Source: Spirosoma sp. (GTDB lineage: Bacteria; Bacteroidota; Bacteroidia; Cytophagales; Spirosomataceae). From it: 6,791 bases of DNA. The DNA is taken from assembly GCA_025351545.1 (NCBI GenBank), contig JANXVQ010000059.1, positions 1 through 6,791 of the forward strand. The letters run 5' to 3'. The translations under genes and the position numbers were made by a program. This document shows, piece after piece, positions 1 to 6,312 of this stretch. The notes beneath the pieces are model-generated. The model searched no databases and was not told the origin of the DNA. It worked only from the letters and a program-made list of their open reading frames with translations. Numbering within the stretch: position 1 is the first letter of the stretch; every line of letters starts with the position of its first letter.

Positions 1-99
1 GCCATAACCGGCAATCTGTGTGCCGGGGTCTACACCGAGAATAATTTTCTCCGAGATAGGGACCGGGATAAGGGTAGATGAGTTAGGGGTAATGATCAT
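1..99 (-). CDS. ruvC: RuvC Holliday junction resolvase, N-terminal fragment
   Basis: This is the first 33 codons of the crossover junction endodeoxyribonuclease, read on the minus strand from the ATG at 99-97 and cut by the window edge. Residues 19-33 read IILGVDPGTQIAGYG, the first beta strand and turn of RuvC. D24 in the DPGT motif corresponds to the first metal-binding catalytic aspartate (D7 in E. coli). RuvC resolves four-way junctions together with RuvAB during recombination and repair in the cytoplasm. The N-terminus is about 17 residues longer than in E. coli, and there is no internal ATG that would shorten it. The gene is divergent from the membrane-protein gene, with only six bases between the two proposed starts. 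A weak promoter-like -7 (TTACTTTG, minus strand, 128 to 121) lies at a plausible distance, but no convincing -33 element goes with it. Confidence 0.9.
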   Translation of the reverse strand, partial: MIITPNSSTLIPVPISEKIILGVDPGTQIAGYG

Positions 100-105
100 G
101 GCTGG

Positions 106-1122
106 GTGTTGGCTCTATTACAAAGTAACGTGTTCTCCTCTGTTTTGTCGCTGAAACCGAATAAAAAAATCATTTTTTGGGCTAAAATCGCCGTCTTTGC
201 TGTTCTTGTGCTCTACATCGCCAACGTATTGCGGCAGCAACCCTTTGACTGGAATACTGTGCAGACACAACTGCGGACGGTCGAATACCCGGAACGCTGG
301 GCCGCTGCTTTGCTGATTCTCACGCCCGTTAACTGGGGTTTTGAAGCGTTGAAATGGCAGATTCTGCTCCGGCGGGTTGAGGAAACCAGTTTCCTGGATG
401 CTTACCAGGGCGTTTTGGCGGGTGTTTCGCTCAGCTTCGCCCTGCCCGCACAATTGGGTGATACAGCCGGGCGGGTCCTATCCTTACGTACTAACCGGAC
501 TCGTGCGGTGGGGGCGTCGCTGGTGTCTGGTGGTATGCAGTTCTACGTCGCCATCGTTTTCGGAACAGCCGCCTGGGCGCACCACATGACCGTTGTTCCT
601 GAACGTAATAATCTGACAGGAAATTGGTTACTCACTTTATTAGTGGCTTTGTCGCTGGGCGGTGTCGTGTTTAGCCTAACGCGTCGGCGGCTTATTACGT
701 ATCTAACCCAGCGTCCGTCGCTGAGCCGTTTTTCCGACTATTGGCAGGTAGCGGGTTTGTATTCAGATGCTGAAATTGGATTGGCGCTGAGTGTGGCCGC
801 GCTGCGGTATCTTGTTTTTTCGGGTCAATTTTATCTGGCCATGCGCCTGGTTGGCATAATCCTGCCAATGAGTATCTCGGCATCGGGTATTGGCCTGGTC
901 TTTCTGGCGAAAACAATCACCCCCGCGTTCAATCTGCTGAGTGATCTGGGCGTTCGGGAAGCGGCTTCGTTATGGGTATTCTCTCCCTTTGGCCGGACTA
1001 TATATACGGTGCCAGCGCCAGTGCTGATCACGGCGACGTTAACGCTCTGGATCGCCAACGTATTGATGCCGGTGCTGGTTGGATTAATTTGGGTATGGAA
1101 ACTGAAACTAACCGCTGAATGA
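106..1122 (+). CDS. Flippase-like polytopic membrane protein (LPG_synthase_TM / UPF0104 type)
   Basis: A 338-residue integral membrane protein resembling the transmembrane module of lysylphosphatidylglycerol synthase/flippase proteins (PF03706). No aminoacyl-transfer domain is attached. Hydrophobic segments lie at about residues 24-42, 64-77, 98-114, 135-158, 174-191, 224-247, 256-272 and 304-332. The family signature is visible as NWGFEALKW (76-84), then LRRVEETSFLDAYQGVLAG (88-106) and a polar turn QLGDTAGRVL (116-125). Stand-alone members are thought to move lipids or lipid-linked sugars across the inner membrane; that role is inferred from the family. The start is uncertain: GTG at 106 is used here, TTG at 109 and GTG at 130 are in frame, and no ATG is available downstream of the in-frame stop at 79-81. 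Its TGA overlaps the next gene's ATG (ATGA, 1119-1122), so it is probably translationally coupled to the glycosyltransferase. Confidence 0.85.
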   Translation: MLALLQSNVFSSVLSLKPNKKIIFWAKIAVFAVLVLYIANVLRQQPFDWNTVQTQLRTVEYPERWAAALLILTPVNWGFEALKWQILLRRVEETSFLDAYQGVLAGVSLSFALPAQLGDTAGRVLSLRTNRTRAVGASLVSGGMQFYVAIVFGTAAWAHHMTVVPERNNLTGNWLLTLLVALSLGGVVFSLTRRRLITYLTQRPSLSRFSDYWQVAGLYSDAEIGLALSVAALRYLVFSGQFYLAMRLVGIILPMSISASGIGLVFLAKTITPAFNLLSDLGVREAASLWVFSPFGRTIYTVPAPVLITATLTLWIANVLMPVLVGLIWVWKLKLTAE

Positions 1123-2240
1123 CGATTTTTCTCTTACTGGTTAGCAGTCTTTACGCGCTTTTTACACTCATTCTCTGGATTATCTGGCTGCGGGTGCCGC
1201 TTTTTCGGACGGGCATTATGCTTGCCAATGGCCCAACCATCACCGTAATTATTCCCGTTCGCAATGAAGCTGATAATATCATAAACTTGCTAACTGATCT
1301 CAGCCGCCAAACATACACCCGTTTTGAGGTGATTGTCGCCGATGATTCATCCACCGACACTACGTTAGCTATTGTTCAGGAGTATGCCCAAACGGCTCCT
1401 TTTATGCTTCGCCCGTTGCCCTTGACTGACGAACGAACAGCGTCGCCCAAAAAACGGGCAATCACACAAAGTGTAGCTTTGGCAACGGGTAAGTTAATTG
1501 TTACCACCGACGGCGACTGCCGGGTTGGGCCAGACTGGTTGTCTACGCTGGCGGCTTTTTATGAACAAACCGGTGCAAAACTAATTTCGGGACCAGTCAC
1601 CTTTACGGATGAACGGACCGTTTTTGATGCGGTACAAACCGTCGAGTTTTCTAGTCTGATTGGCACCGGGGCCTGTACAATGGCGCTCAACGTTCCAACC
1701 ATGTGCAACGGTGCTAACCTTTGTTACGTAAAAGAGGTATTTGGCGAGGTAGGCGGTTTTTCGGGTGTCGATCATCTGGCCTCGGGCGACGATGAATTTT
1801 TGATGCATAAGATTGCGGCCCGGTATCCCAACGGCGTTCGGTTTCTGAAAAGCGCCGATGCTATTGTCCGAACGCAGGCGCACCAGTCCTGGCGGGGATT
1901 CTATAACCAGCGCAAACGCTGGTCGAGTAAGTGGCGGGCCTACGAGAGCTATTTGCCTTCTTTGCTGGCGGTATTTGTGTTTCTGAGTAATGCCGCCCCG
2001 GTGGTCGCTGTGTTGGGCTGGTGGCTCGGATTTTTAAACGGAAATGTAACACTAATGGTTATTGGCCTGAAGCTTCTGCCGGAGTTTTTGTTTTTACGTC
2101 AGATTCTTGTTTTTTTACAAAAAAAATCGTCAGTAAAAGTTATTCCGCTGACTCAATTAGTATACCCATTTTATGTACTTTTCTTTGGGCTGGTTGCTCA
2201 GGGGAAAGGATACAAATGGAAAGGACGGGACCTGAGTTAA
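1119..2240 (+). CDS. Membrane-attached family 2 glycosyltransferase (QxxRW type)
   Basis: A 373-residue GT2 enzyme. It begins with a membrane helix (about 3-25), then the GT-A domain opening at TITVIIPVRNEADNI (40-54). The nucleotide-binding aspartates are D75/D76 (ADDSSTD), the metal-binding DxD is D131-G-D133, the acidic catalytic-base motif is GDDE (223-226), and QRKRW (264-268) is the QxxRW acceptor-site motif of processive-type GT2 enzymes such as cellulose, chitin and poly-GlcNAc synthases. Hydrophobic stretches at about 280-304, 308-335 and 345-360 follow, and the protein ends in KWKGRDLS. It should transfer sugars from a nucleotide donor at the cytoplasmic face of the inner membrane; donor and acceptor cannot be told from sequence. 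QxxRW does not by itself prove processivity. The ATG overlaps the stop of the flippase-like gene, and a deacetylase and a second GT2 follow, which suggests one glycan or glycolipid pathway. Confidence 0.9.
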   Translation: MTIFLLLVSSLYALFTLILWIIWLRVPLFRTGIMLANGPTITVIIPVRNEADNIINLLTDLSRQTYTRFEVIVADDSSTDTTLAIVQEYAQTAPFMLRPLPLTDERTASPKKRAITQSVALATGKLIVTTDGDCRVGPDWLSTLAAFYEQTGAKLISGPVTFTDERTVFDAVQTVEFSSLIGTGACTMALNVPTMCNGANLCYVKEVFGEVGGFSGVDHLASGDDEFLMHKIAARYPNGVRFLKSADAIVRTQAHQSWRGFYNQRKRWSSKWRAYESYLPSLLAVFVFLSNAAPVVAVLGWWLGFLNGNVTLMVIGLKLLPEFLFLRQILVFLQKKSSVKVIPLTQLVYPFYVLFFGLVAQGKGYKWKGRDLS

Positions 2241-2246
2241 ACAGGC

Positions 2247-2313
2247 TTTCGGTTTTAGAGTATAGTTCGTAACGGATCGACAACCTATAAACCGAAAACC
2301 ATAAACCGAAAAC
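2247..2313. repeat. Tandem and inverted short repeats in the GT2-deacetylase gap
   Basis: The 77-bp gap holds two direct copies of ATAAACCGAAAAC, at 2287-2299 and 2301-2313, separated by one base. An inverted copy of the core, TTTCGGTTT, lies at 2247-2255 and pairs perfectly with AAACCGAAA at 2289-2297 or, alternatively, at 2303-2311. The RNA could form a 9-bp stem with a 33- or 47-nt loop. The second direct copy ends five bases before the deacetylase TTG start codon, so it could affect translation. There is no T tract after it, so a simple terminator is unlikely. The function is unknown; it may be a small interspersed repeat. Confidence 0.6.
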
Positions 2314-2317
2314 TACC

Positions 2318-2965
2318 TTGTCATTTTTTCTGCATAAGTCTAACTTTTTGCTCCGAACGGTATACCCTGAGTTCTGGTGGAAGATCGACGATGAGGCTGA
2401 GCCGACAATTTACCTGACCTTCGATGATGGGCCGATTCCTGATGTAACAGAATTTGTACTGGAGCAGTTGGATAAATTCGCGGCTCAGGCTACATTTTTC
2501 TGCATTGGCGATAATGTTCGGAAGCATCGGGATATTCTTTTAAAAGTGCTTGAAGCCGGCCACATGGTGGGGAATCATACGTTTAACCACCTGAATGGCT
2601 GGAAAACGGACAACGCCGTCTATCTGGAAAATATCCAAAAATGCCAGACGCTGTTAGGCGTAGAAACATCGCTGTTCAGACCGCCCTACGGTCGGATTAA
2701 AAAATCGCAGGTGGCCGAAGTGATGGAAGATTATTCCATTGTGATGTGGGATGTTCTAACCGGTGATTTCGACCGCGACCTGCCCGCCGATGTATGCCTT
2801 CGCAAGACAATTCAGTATACTAAACCCGGCTCCATTGTGGTGTTTCATGACAGTCTGAAAGCCTGGCCAACAATGCGTTACGTGCTGCCCCGAACGCTTG
2901 CCTATTTTGCCGCGCGTGGGTATTCGTTCCGAGCTGTTCCTCAACCCGTGTATGACGGTTACTGA
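2318..2965 (+). CDS. Polysaccharide deacetylase (NodB homology domain)
   Basis: A 215-residue carbohydrate esterase family 4 type enzyme made of little more than the NodB domain. All five motifs are intact: motif 1 TFDDG (34-38, with D36 as probable base and D37 as metal ligand), motif 2 GNHTFNH (85-91, H87 and H91 as metal ligands), motif 3 RPPYG (121-125), motif 4 MWDVLTGDF (143-151) and motif 5 VVFHD (174-178, H177 as catalytic acid). The family removes N-acetyl groups from GlcNAc-type sugars. No signal peptide is visible, so it probably works in the cytoplasm or at the inner membrane on a precursor; this is inference. The start is taken as TTG at 2318, because the frame is closed by a stop at 2288-2290 and the next in-frame ATG would remove motif 1. 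It overlaps the next glycosyltransferase by 14 bp. Confidence 0.92.
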   Translation: MSFFLHKSNFLLRTVYPEFWWKIDDEAEPTIYLTFDDGPIPDVTEFVLEQLDKFAAQATFFCIGDNVRKHRDILLKVLEAGHMVGNHTFNHLNGWKTDNAVYLENIQKCQTLLGVETSLFRPPYGRIKKSQVAEVMEDYSIVMWDVLTGDFDRDLPADVCLRKTIQYTKPGSIVVFHDSLKAWPTMRYVLPRTLAYFAARGYSFRAVPQPVYDGY

Positions 2966-3977
2966 GCCGCTGATTCAGCGCTATCCATTGATTAGCCTAC
3001 TAATTGCCGCTCGTAACGAAGAAGACACTATCCTGGATTGCCTTCGGGCAATAGATCACCTCAACTACCCCGTCGATGCTTTTGAGGTGATTATCGGGAA
3101 TGATCAATCAACTGATCAGACCGAAACACGTGTGGCTGAGTTCATTATTGACAGGCCGAACTATCGCTTGGTTGACATCACGGAGCAAATGCCGGGGATA
3201 CAGGGGAAGGCTAATGTGCTTGCGCAATTGTCCCGTTTTGCCCGTGGACAGTACCTGTTCTTCACGGATGCGGATACGCAGGTGCCGCCGGACTGGCTTA
3301 CCGAAATGAGTCGCCGGTTTACCGAACGGATTGGCATTGTTACCGGCGTTACGCTTCCCGACGGCCCTAAAATTTTCCATAAACTTCAAACTATCGACTG
3401 GCTTTACAACCTCACACTGACGCATTTAGTCAGTAGTATGGGTGTTCCGGTTACGGCTATGGGCAACAACATGGCCGTGAGTCGGGTTGCTTATGAGGCA
3501 GTTGGCGGATACGAATCATTGCCGTTTTCGGTCGTGGAAGATTACGCTTTGTTTCGCGCCATCATCGCCAGTAGATACAATTTCCGGAATCTCCTCAGCG
3601 AACAGACACTGGCTCGGACGAAGCCGGTTGATACCCTTGGAGCGTTTTTACAGCAACGAAAACGCTGGATGCAGGGAGCCACCGCGTTGCCAGCCTGGAT
3701 GGTGATTTCGCTTTACGGGCAATACCTCGCGGGGCCTTTATTGCTGTTGTTGGGCTGGTTTATACCGGCTCTGGCGATTGGACTTTATGTCGCCAGATTA
3801 TTCATACAAGTACTGGTCATTTCGTTCGGGTTGAGCCGATTGCGGCAAACCAACTTATGGCTGTATGTGTTGCTGTTTGACATTTACCAACTGATTATTG
3901 GTCCGTTAGCCGTAATTTTCTATCTCCTGCCGATACCAATTGACTGGAAAGGTCGAAAGTATAGGGCTTCTAAATAA
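2952..3977 (+). CDS. Family 2 glycosyltransferase with C-terminal membrane segments
   Basis: A 341-residue GT2 enzyme. The GT-A domain starts at YPLISLLIAARNEEDTI (11-27). The donor-binding aspartates are in GNDQSTD (49-55), DxD is D106-A-D108 within FTDADTQVPPDWL, the catalytic ED is E196-D197, and QRKRW (235-239) is the QxxRW motif. Two hydrophobic regions (about 249-292 and 302-328) follow, and the end is DWKGRKYRASK. Unlike the first GT2 of the set it lacks an N-terminal membrane helix, but it shares the QRKRW and WKGR signatures, so the two are probably distant paralogues with separate acceptors. ATG at 2952 is chosen because family homology begins just after it. A TTG at 2898 would extend the frame 18 residues deep into the deacetylase gene. 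The 14-bp overlap with the deacetylase suggests coupled translation and a joint role. Confidence 0.9.
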   Translation: MTVTEPLIQRYPLISLLIAARNEEDTILDCLRAIDHLNYPVDAFEVIIGNDQSTDQTETRVAEFIIDRPNYRLVDITEQMPGIQGKANVLAQLSRFARGQYLFFTDADTQVPPDWLTEMSRRFTERIGIVTGVTLPDGPKIFHKLQTIDWLYNLTLTHLVSSMGVPVTAMGNNMAVSRVAYEAVGGYESLPFSVVEDYALFRAIIASRYNFRNLLSEQTLARTKPVDTLGAFLQQRKRWMQGATALPAWMVISLYGQYLAGPLLLLLGWFIPALAIGLYVARLFIQVLVISFGLSRLRQTNLWLYVLLFDIYQLIIGPLAVIFYLLPIPIDWKGRKYRASK

Positions 3978-3979
3978 TC

Positions 3980-4040
3980 GAGCAGTTTAAGTCTATAAGA
4001 CTTGTAATCAGGAGATTACATCGAAAGTCTTGCTCAACTG
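3980..4040. promoter_or_regulatory. Paired hairpins with alternative folds before the TatD gene
   Basis: Two perfect adjacent inverted repeats lie in the 82-bp spacer. They are AAGTCT-ATA-AGACTT (3989-4003) and TGTAATC-AGGA-GATTACA (4003-4020). A second AAGTCTT at 4025-4031 is the reverse complement of AAGACTT (3997-4003), so the first stem can be exchanged for a longer one enclosing the second hairpin. GAGCA (3980-3984) and TGCTC (4031-4035), and CAGTT (3983-3987) and AACTG (4036-4040), could also pair. Two mutually exclusive folds resemble an attenuator, but no T tract is present. It may equally be a structured 3' end of the upstream transcript or a repeat remnant. Confidence 0.4.
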
Positions 4041-4059
4041 CCTAATTGCTTCTTTGACT

Positions 4060-4866
4060 ATGACACTTATTGATACCCACGCCCACATTTACGATTCGAA
4101 GTTTGACGAAGATCGGGATGCAATGCTTCATCAGGCTGAAATACAGCAAATTAGCCAGATATGGATGCCTAATTGTGCCCGTGAGACCATAGCGGGTATG
4201 ATGGCGCTTACCGAGCAATACCCCGAACGCTGTTTGCCCATGATGGGACTGCATCCGGCCTATGTTAACGATACGTTCGAGGAAGAGCTGGCCGCTGTAG
4301 AAGATCAATTGAATCGTAACGCCTTTATGGCCGTTGGCGAAATCGGACTGGATTTTTTCTGGGACATGACCTACGTAGATCAACAGTTTGCGGCCTTTGA
4401 CAGGCAACTGCGCTGGGCGGCTGAACAAAAACTACCCGTTTCTATGCACACCCGCTCCGGTCATGATCGAAACGCCTTTGCCGAAGCCGCTGATCTGATT
4501 GAAAAGCTTGCCCTGCCGGGTCTCACGGGTATTTTTCATTGCTTCGTCGGGACACTTGACGAAGCCAACCGAGCCATTGAACTAGGGTTTAAACTGGGCA
4601 TTGGCGGAGTCAGTACATTTAAGAACGGCGGTCTGGATAAAGTGCTGCCTTATATTAGTCTGGAGCATTTGGTATTAGAAACCGACGCGCCTTACCTGGC
4701 GCCTATCCCACACCGGGGCAAGCGTAACGAACCGGCCTACCTTCAGATTATCGCCCAGCGCATTGCCGATCTAAAACAAATTAGCATCGACGACGTGGCA
4801 CGTCATACAACGGCCAACGCGCTGTCGCTGCTACCTGCATTGTACGCCAACCTGTTGCCCAAATAA
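4060..4866 (+). CDS. TatD-family metal-dependent hydrolase
   Basis: A 268-residue TIM-barrel amidohydrolase-type protein of the TatD family, of usual length (about 255-270). The metal and catalytic residues are all present: HxH at H7/H9 (LIDTHAHIYD), E94 in VGEIGLDFFWD, H130 in VSMHTRSG, H160 in IFHCFVGT and D209 in LETDAPYLAP, followed by the family's HRGKRNEPAYL (218-228). Characterised members are Mg-dependent 3'-5' exonucleases or DNases acting in DNA repair and turnover in the cytoplasm; the substrate of this one is not known. ATG at 4060 is chosen because TLIDTHAH follows directly, as in relatives. A TTG at 4030 would add ten unlikely residues and run into the hairpin region. The gene is separated by 82 and 86 bp from its neighbours, so it may be transcribed on its own. 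Confidence 0.93.
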   Translation: MTLIDTHAHIYDSKFDEDRDAMLHQAEIQQISQIWMPNCARETIAGMMALTEQYPERCLPMMGLHPAYVNDTFEEELAAVEDQLNRNAFMAVGEIGLDFFWDMTYVDQQFAAFDRQLRWAAEQKLPVSMHTRSGHDRNAFAEAADLIEKLALPGLTGIFHCFVGTLDEANRAIELGFKLGIGGVSTFKNGGLDKVLPYISLEHLVLETDAPYLAPIPHRGKRNEPAYLQIIAQRIADLKQISIDDVARHTTANALSLLPALYANLLPK

Positions 4867-4872
4867 TGAATC

Positions 4873-4904
4873 TACGGGCTGCGTTCATCTCCGTCCGTAA
4901 TTTT
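4873..4904 (+). terminator. Weak possible terminator after the TatD gene
   Basis: TACGG (4873-4877) and CCGTA (4895-4899) can form a 5-bp stem with a 17-nt loop, followed at once by ATTTT. The stem is short and the loop long, so this is only a possible site. The same bases include TAATTTTC (4898-4905), which matches seven of eight positions of a Bacteroidota -7 element for the asparaginase gene, though no TTG is found at the -33 distance. Confidence 0.2.
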
Positions 4905-4952
4905 CGCAAAAGGTAATGCGGGCTTAAGCCGTAAGTACGCCCACAATAAAAG

Positions 4953-6080
4953 ATGCCCTACAAAACCGTTTACATCAATCCAACTGTTCCCGGTCGGCCC
5001 CGAACCTCGGTCTTCGTGATCTACACCGGCGGTACGTTCGGTATGGTTTATGACCCGAAAGCGAGTCAGCTTATTCCATTCGACTTTGAACGGGTGCTTG
5101 ACAGATTGCCGGAATTGCATCGTCTGGATTTTGAGATTACGTTGATAACGCTGCCCGAAATCATTGATTCATCGAATATGAAACCGGCCATTTGGGTCGA
5201 GCTGGCGCAGATTATTCAGAAGAATTACGAGCAATACGACAGCTTTGTGATTCTCCACGGCACAGACACGATGTCGTACACCGCATCGGCCCTGAGCTTT
5301 ATGTTGGATGGTCTGAATAAACCGGTTATCCTCACCGGAGCCCAACTGCCCATAGGCGTAGCCCGCAGTGATGCCCGCGAGAATTTTATTACGGCCCTCG
5401 AAATTGCTGCCGCAGTGGATGCTGCCGCAGTGGACGCTGCCGCAGTGGATGATTCTACGGTGAGTTCGACCAATCCGAGAAGTGAAAAACCCATTGTGCC
5501 GGAAGTATGTGTTTATTTTAATTCTCTGTTGCTGCGAGGCAACCGGTCAACCAAGCAGGAGAGCGTTCAATTCAATGCCTTTGCGTCGGAAAACTATCCG
5601 CATTTAGCCACCGCTGGTGTCAGCATCGACTACAATCGGCCCTACATTCGGCCATACCAGCCCAATCAAACGCTGAGCCTGCACACCGTTCTTGATCCCA
5701 ACGTAACGATTTTAAAACTCTTTCCGGGTATTACACAGCCAGTAGTCGAGTCCATCGTGAATATCCGTAACCTGCGGGGCTTGGTTCTTGAAACCTTTGG
5801 GGCGGGTAATGCACCTACCGATAGTTGGTTTCTGGATACGCTGAAAGACGCCATCGACCGGGGCGTGGTTGTATTTAACGTATCGCAGTGCGAGGGCGGG
5901 CGCGTAACGCAGGGACAATACCAGACCAGCAAGCAACTGCTGCAAATTGGCGTGGTAAGTGGAGCTGATATCACAACCGAAGCGGCCATTACAAAACTCA
6001 TGGTGCTGTTGGGTCAGGAGCATGACCCGGCAATCGTACGAAGGCTTCTGGCTCAGCCGATTAGTGGCGAAATGAGCTAA
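4953..6080 (+). CDS. ansA: Type I (cytoplasmic) L-asparaginase
   Basis: A 375-residue asparaginase that hydrolyses L-asparagine to aspartate and ammonia. The N-terminal domain has VIYTGGTFGM (22-31), whose T28 matches the nucleophile T14 of E. coli AnsA. HGTDTM (102-107) supplies T104/D105, and K201 in LRGNRSTK completes the catalytic triad. ILTGAQLPIG (126-135), LKLFPGI (254-260), LVLETFGAGNAP (277-288) and CEGGRV (313-318) are further family motifs. No signal peptide is seen, which fits the type I enzyme. The protein is somewhat longer than the usual 340-350 residues because of a loop insert at about 152-180 that contains three AAAVD repeats and a Ser/Asp-rich stretch, between the ITALEIA helix and the VCVYFN strand. 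The ATG at 4953 follows an A-rich leader (ACAATAAAAG) typical of Bacteroidota translation starts. Asparaginase is firm; assignment to ansA over another cytoplasmic paralogue rests on motifs alone. Confidence 0.93.
   Translation: MPYKTVYINPTVPGRPRTSVFVIYTGGTFGMVYDPKASQLIPFDFERVLDRLPELHRLDFEITLITLPEIIDSSNMKPAIWVELAQIIQKNYEQYDSFVILHGTDTMSYTASALSFMLDGLNKPVILTGAQLPIGVARSDARENFITALEIAAAVDAAAVDAAAVDDSTVSSTNPRSEKPIVPEVCVYFNSLLLRGNRSTKQESVQFNAFASENYPHLATAGVSIDYNRPYIRPYQPNQTLSLHTVLDPNVTILKLFPGITQPVVESIVNIRNLRGLVLETFGAGNAPTDSWFLDTLKDAIDRGVVVFNVSQCEGGRVTQGQYQTSKQLLQIGVVSGADITTEAAITKLMVLLGQEHDPAIVRRLLAQPISGEMS
5406..5450 (+). repeat. Three 15-bp tandem repeats inside the asparaginase gene
   Basis: Three head-to-tail copies of GCTGCCGCAGTGGAT lie at 5406-5420, 5421-5435 and 5436-5450. 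The middle copy ends in GAC rather than GAT, a silent change. The unit is five codons and stays in frame, giving AAAVD three times (residues 152-166). A gain or loss of units would alter loop length without breaking the protein, so this is a candidate variable-number repeat. Confidence 0.9.
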
Positions 6081-6106
6081 CAGACGTTTTTTTTGATAGC
6101 TGACAG

Positions 6107-6137
6107 TTGCGTTTTTAGAGTCAATCGTGCATCTTTG
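6107..6137 (+). promoter_or_regulatory. Bacteroidota-type promoter for tRNA-Ser
   Basis: TTG at 6107-6109 fits the -33 element, and CATCTTTG at 6130-6137 matches TAnnTTTG at seven of eight positions. The spacing is 20 bases, within the usual range. Transcription would start near 6144, about 17 bases before the mature tRNA 5' end. It lies in the 80-bp gap after the asparaginase stop, which also contains an eight-T run (6087-6094) without a convincing stem before it. Confidence 0.6.
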
Positions 6138-6160
6138 CACTCCTGAACACAAAAAGACAT

Positions 6161-6247
6161 AGAGAGCTGCCAGAGTGGTCGAATGGGTCTGATTCGAAAT
6201 CAGAAGTACTGGTAACGGTACCGGGGGTTCGAATCCCTCGCTCTCTG
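6161..6247 (+). tRNA. tRNA-Ser (anticodon CGA)
   Basis: An 87-nt type II tRNA that folds fully by eye. The acceptor AGAGAGC (6161-6167) pairs with GCTCTCT (6240-6246), and G6247 is the discriminator. The D stem is CCA/TGG with GG at 6177-6178. The anticodon stem TCTGA/TCAGA encloses the loop TTCGAAA, with anticodon CGA at 6195-6197, which reads UCG serine codons. A long variable arm GTACT/GGTAC (6206-6210, 6217-6221) is typical of tRNA-Ser. The T arm GGGGG-TTCGAAT-CCCTC occupies 6223-6239. The 3' CCA is not encoded (CCT follows) and must be added after transcription. Its 3' end faces an integrase gene. Confidence 0.97.
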
Positions 6248-6278
6248 CCTAATAAAAGTAAAATTGCTCATTGAGCCG

Positions 6279-6306
6279 AAAACCAGCCCACCATGCTGGT
6301 TTTTTT
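6279..6306 (+). terminator. Rho-independent terminator after tRNA-Ser
   Basis: A perfect 9-bp stem AAAACCAGC (6279-6287) / GCTGGTTTT (6295-6303) with a 7-nt loop, followed by further T residues to 6306. It lies 31 bases after the tRNA and should end its transcript. The A-rich left arm means it could also stop transcription arriving on the minus strand. Confidence 0.88.
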
Positions 6307-6312
6307 CGTTTC

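Noticed and set aside
42..49. TAATTTTC as a -7 element for the flippase-like gene
   Set aside because: There is no TTG at the proper upstream distance, and the site lies inside the ruvC coding sequence.
2898..2951. An 18-residue N-terminal extension of the second GT2 from a TTG start
   Set aside because: It would deepen the overlap with the deacetylase to 68 bp and adds no GT2 homology; the ATG at 2952 is better placed.
4042..4428. A 128-codon open frame on the minus strand opposite the TatD gene
   Set aside because: It mirrors a gene with a full set of TatD motifs, shows no recognisable domain and has no promoter or start signal of its own.
4921..4930. Perfect 10-bp palindrome GGCTTAAGCC before the asparaginase gene
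   Set aside because: A single short palindrome with no second copy nearby is too weak to call an operator.
6075..6106. AGCTAACAG and AGCTGACAG, and AGCTA/TAGCT, around the T run after the asparaginase gene
   Set aside because: The stem is only five weak pairs and encloses the T run instead of preceding it, so it does not qualify as a terminator.
5712..6152. A 146-codon open frame on the minus strand opposite the asparaginase 3' end
   Set aside because: It lies antisense to conserved asparaginase motifs and the tRNA promoter region, and its translation resembles no family I know.
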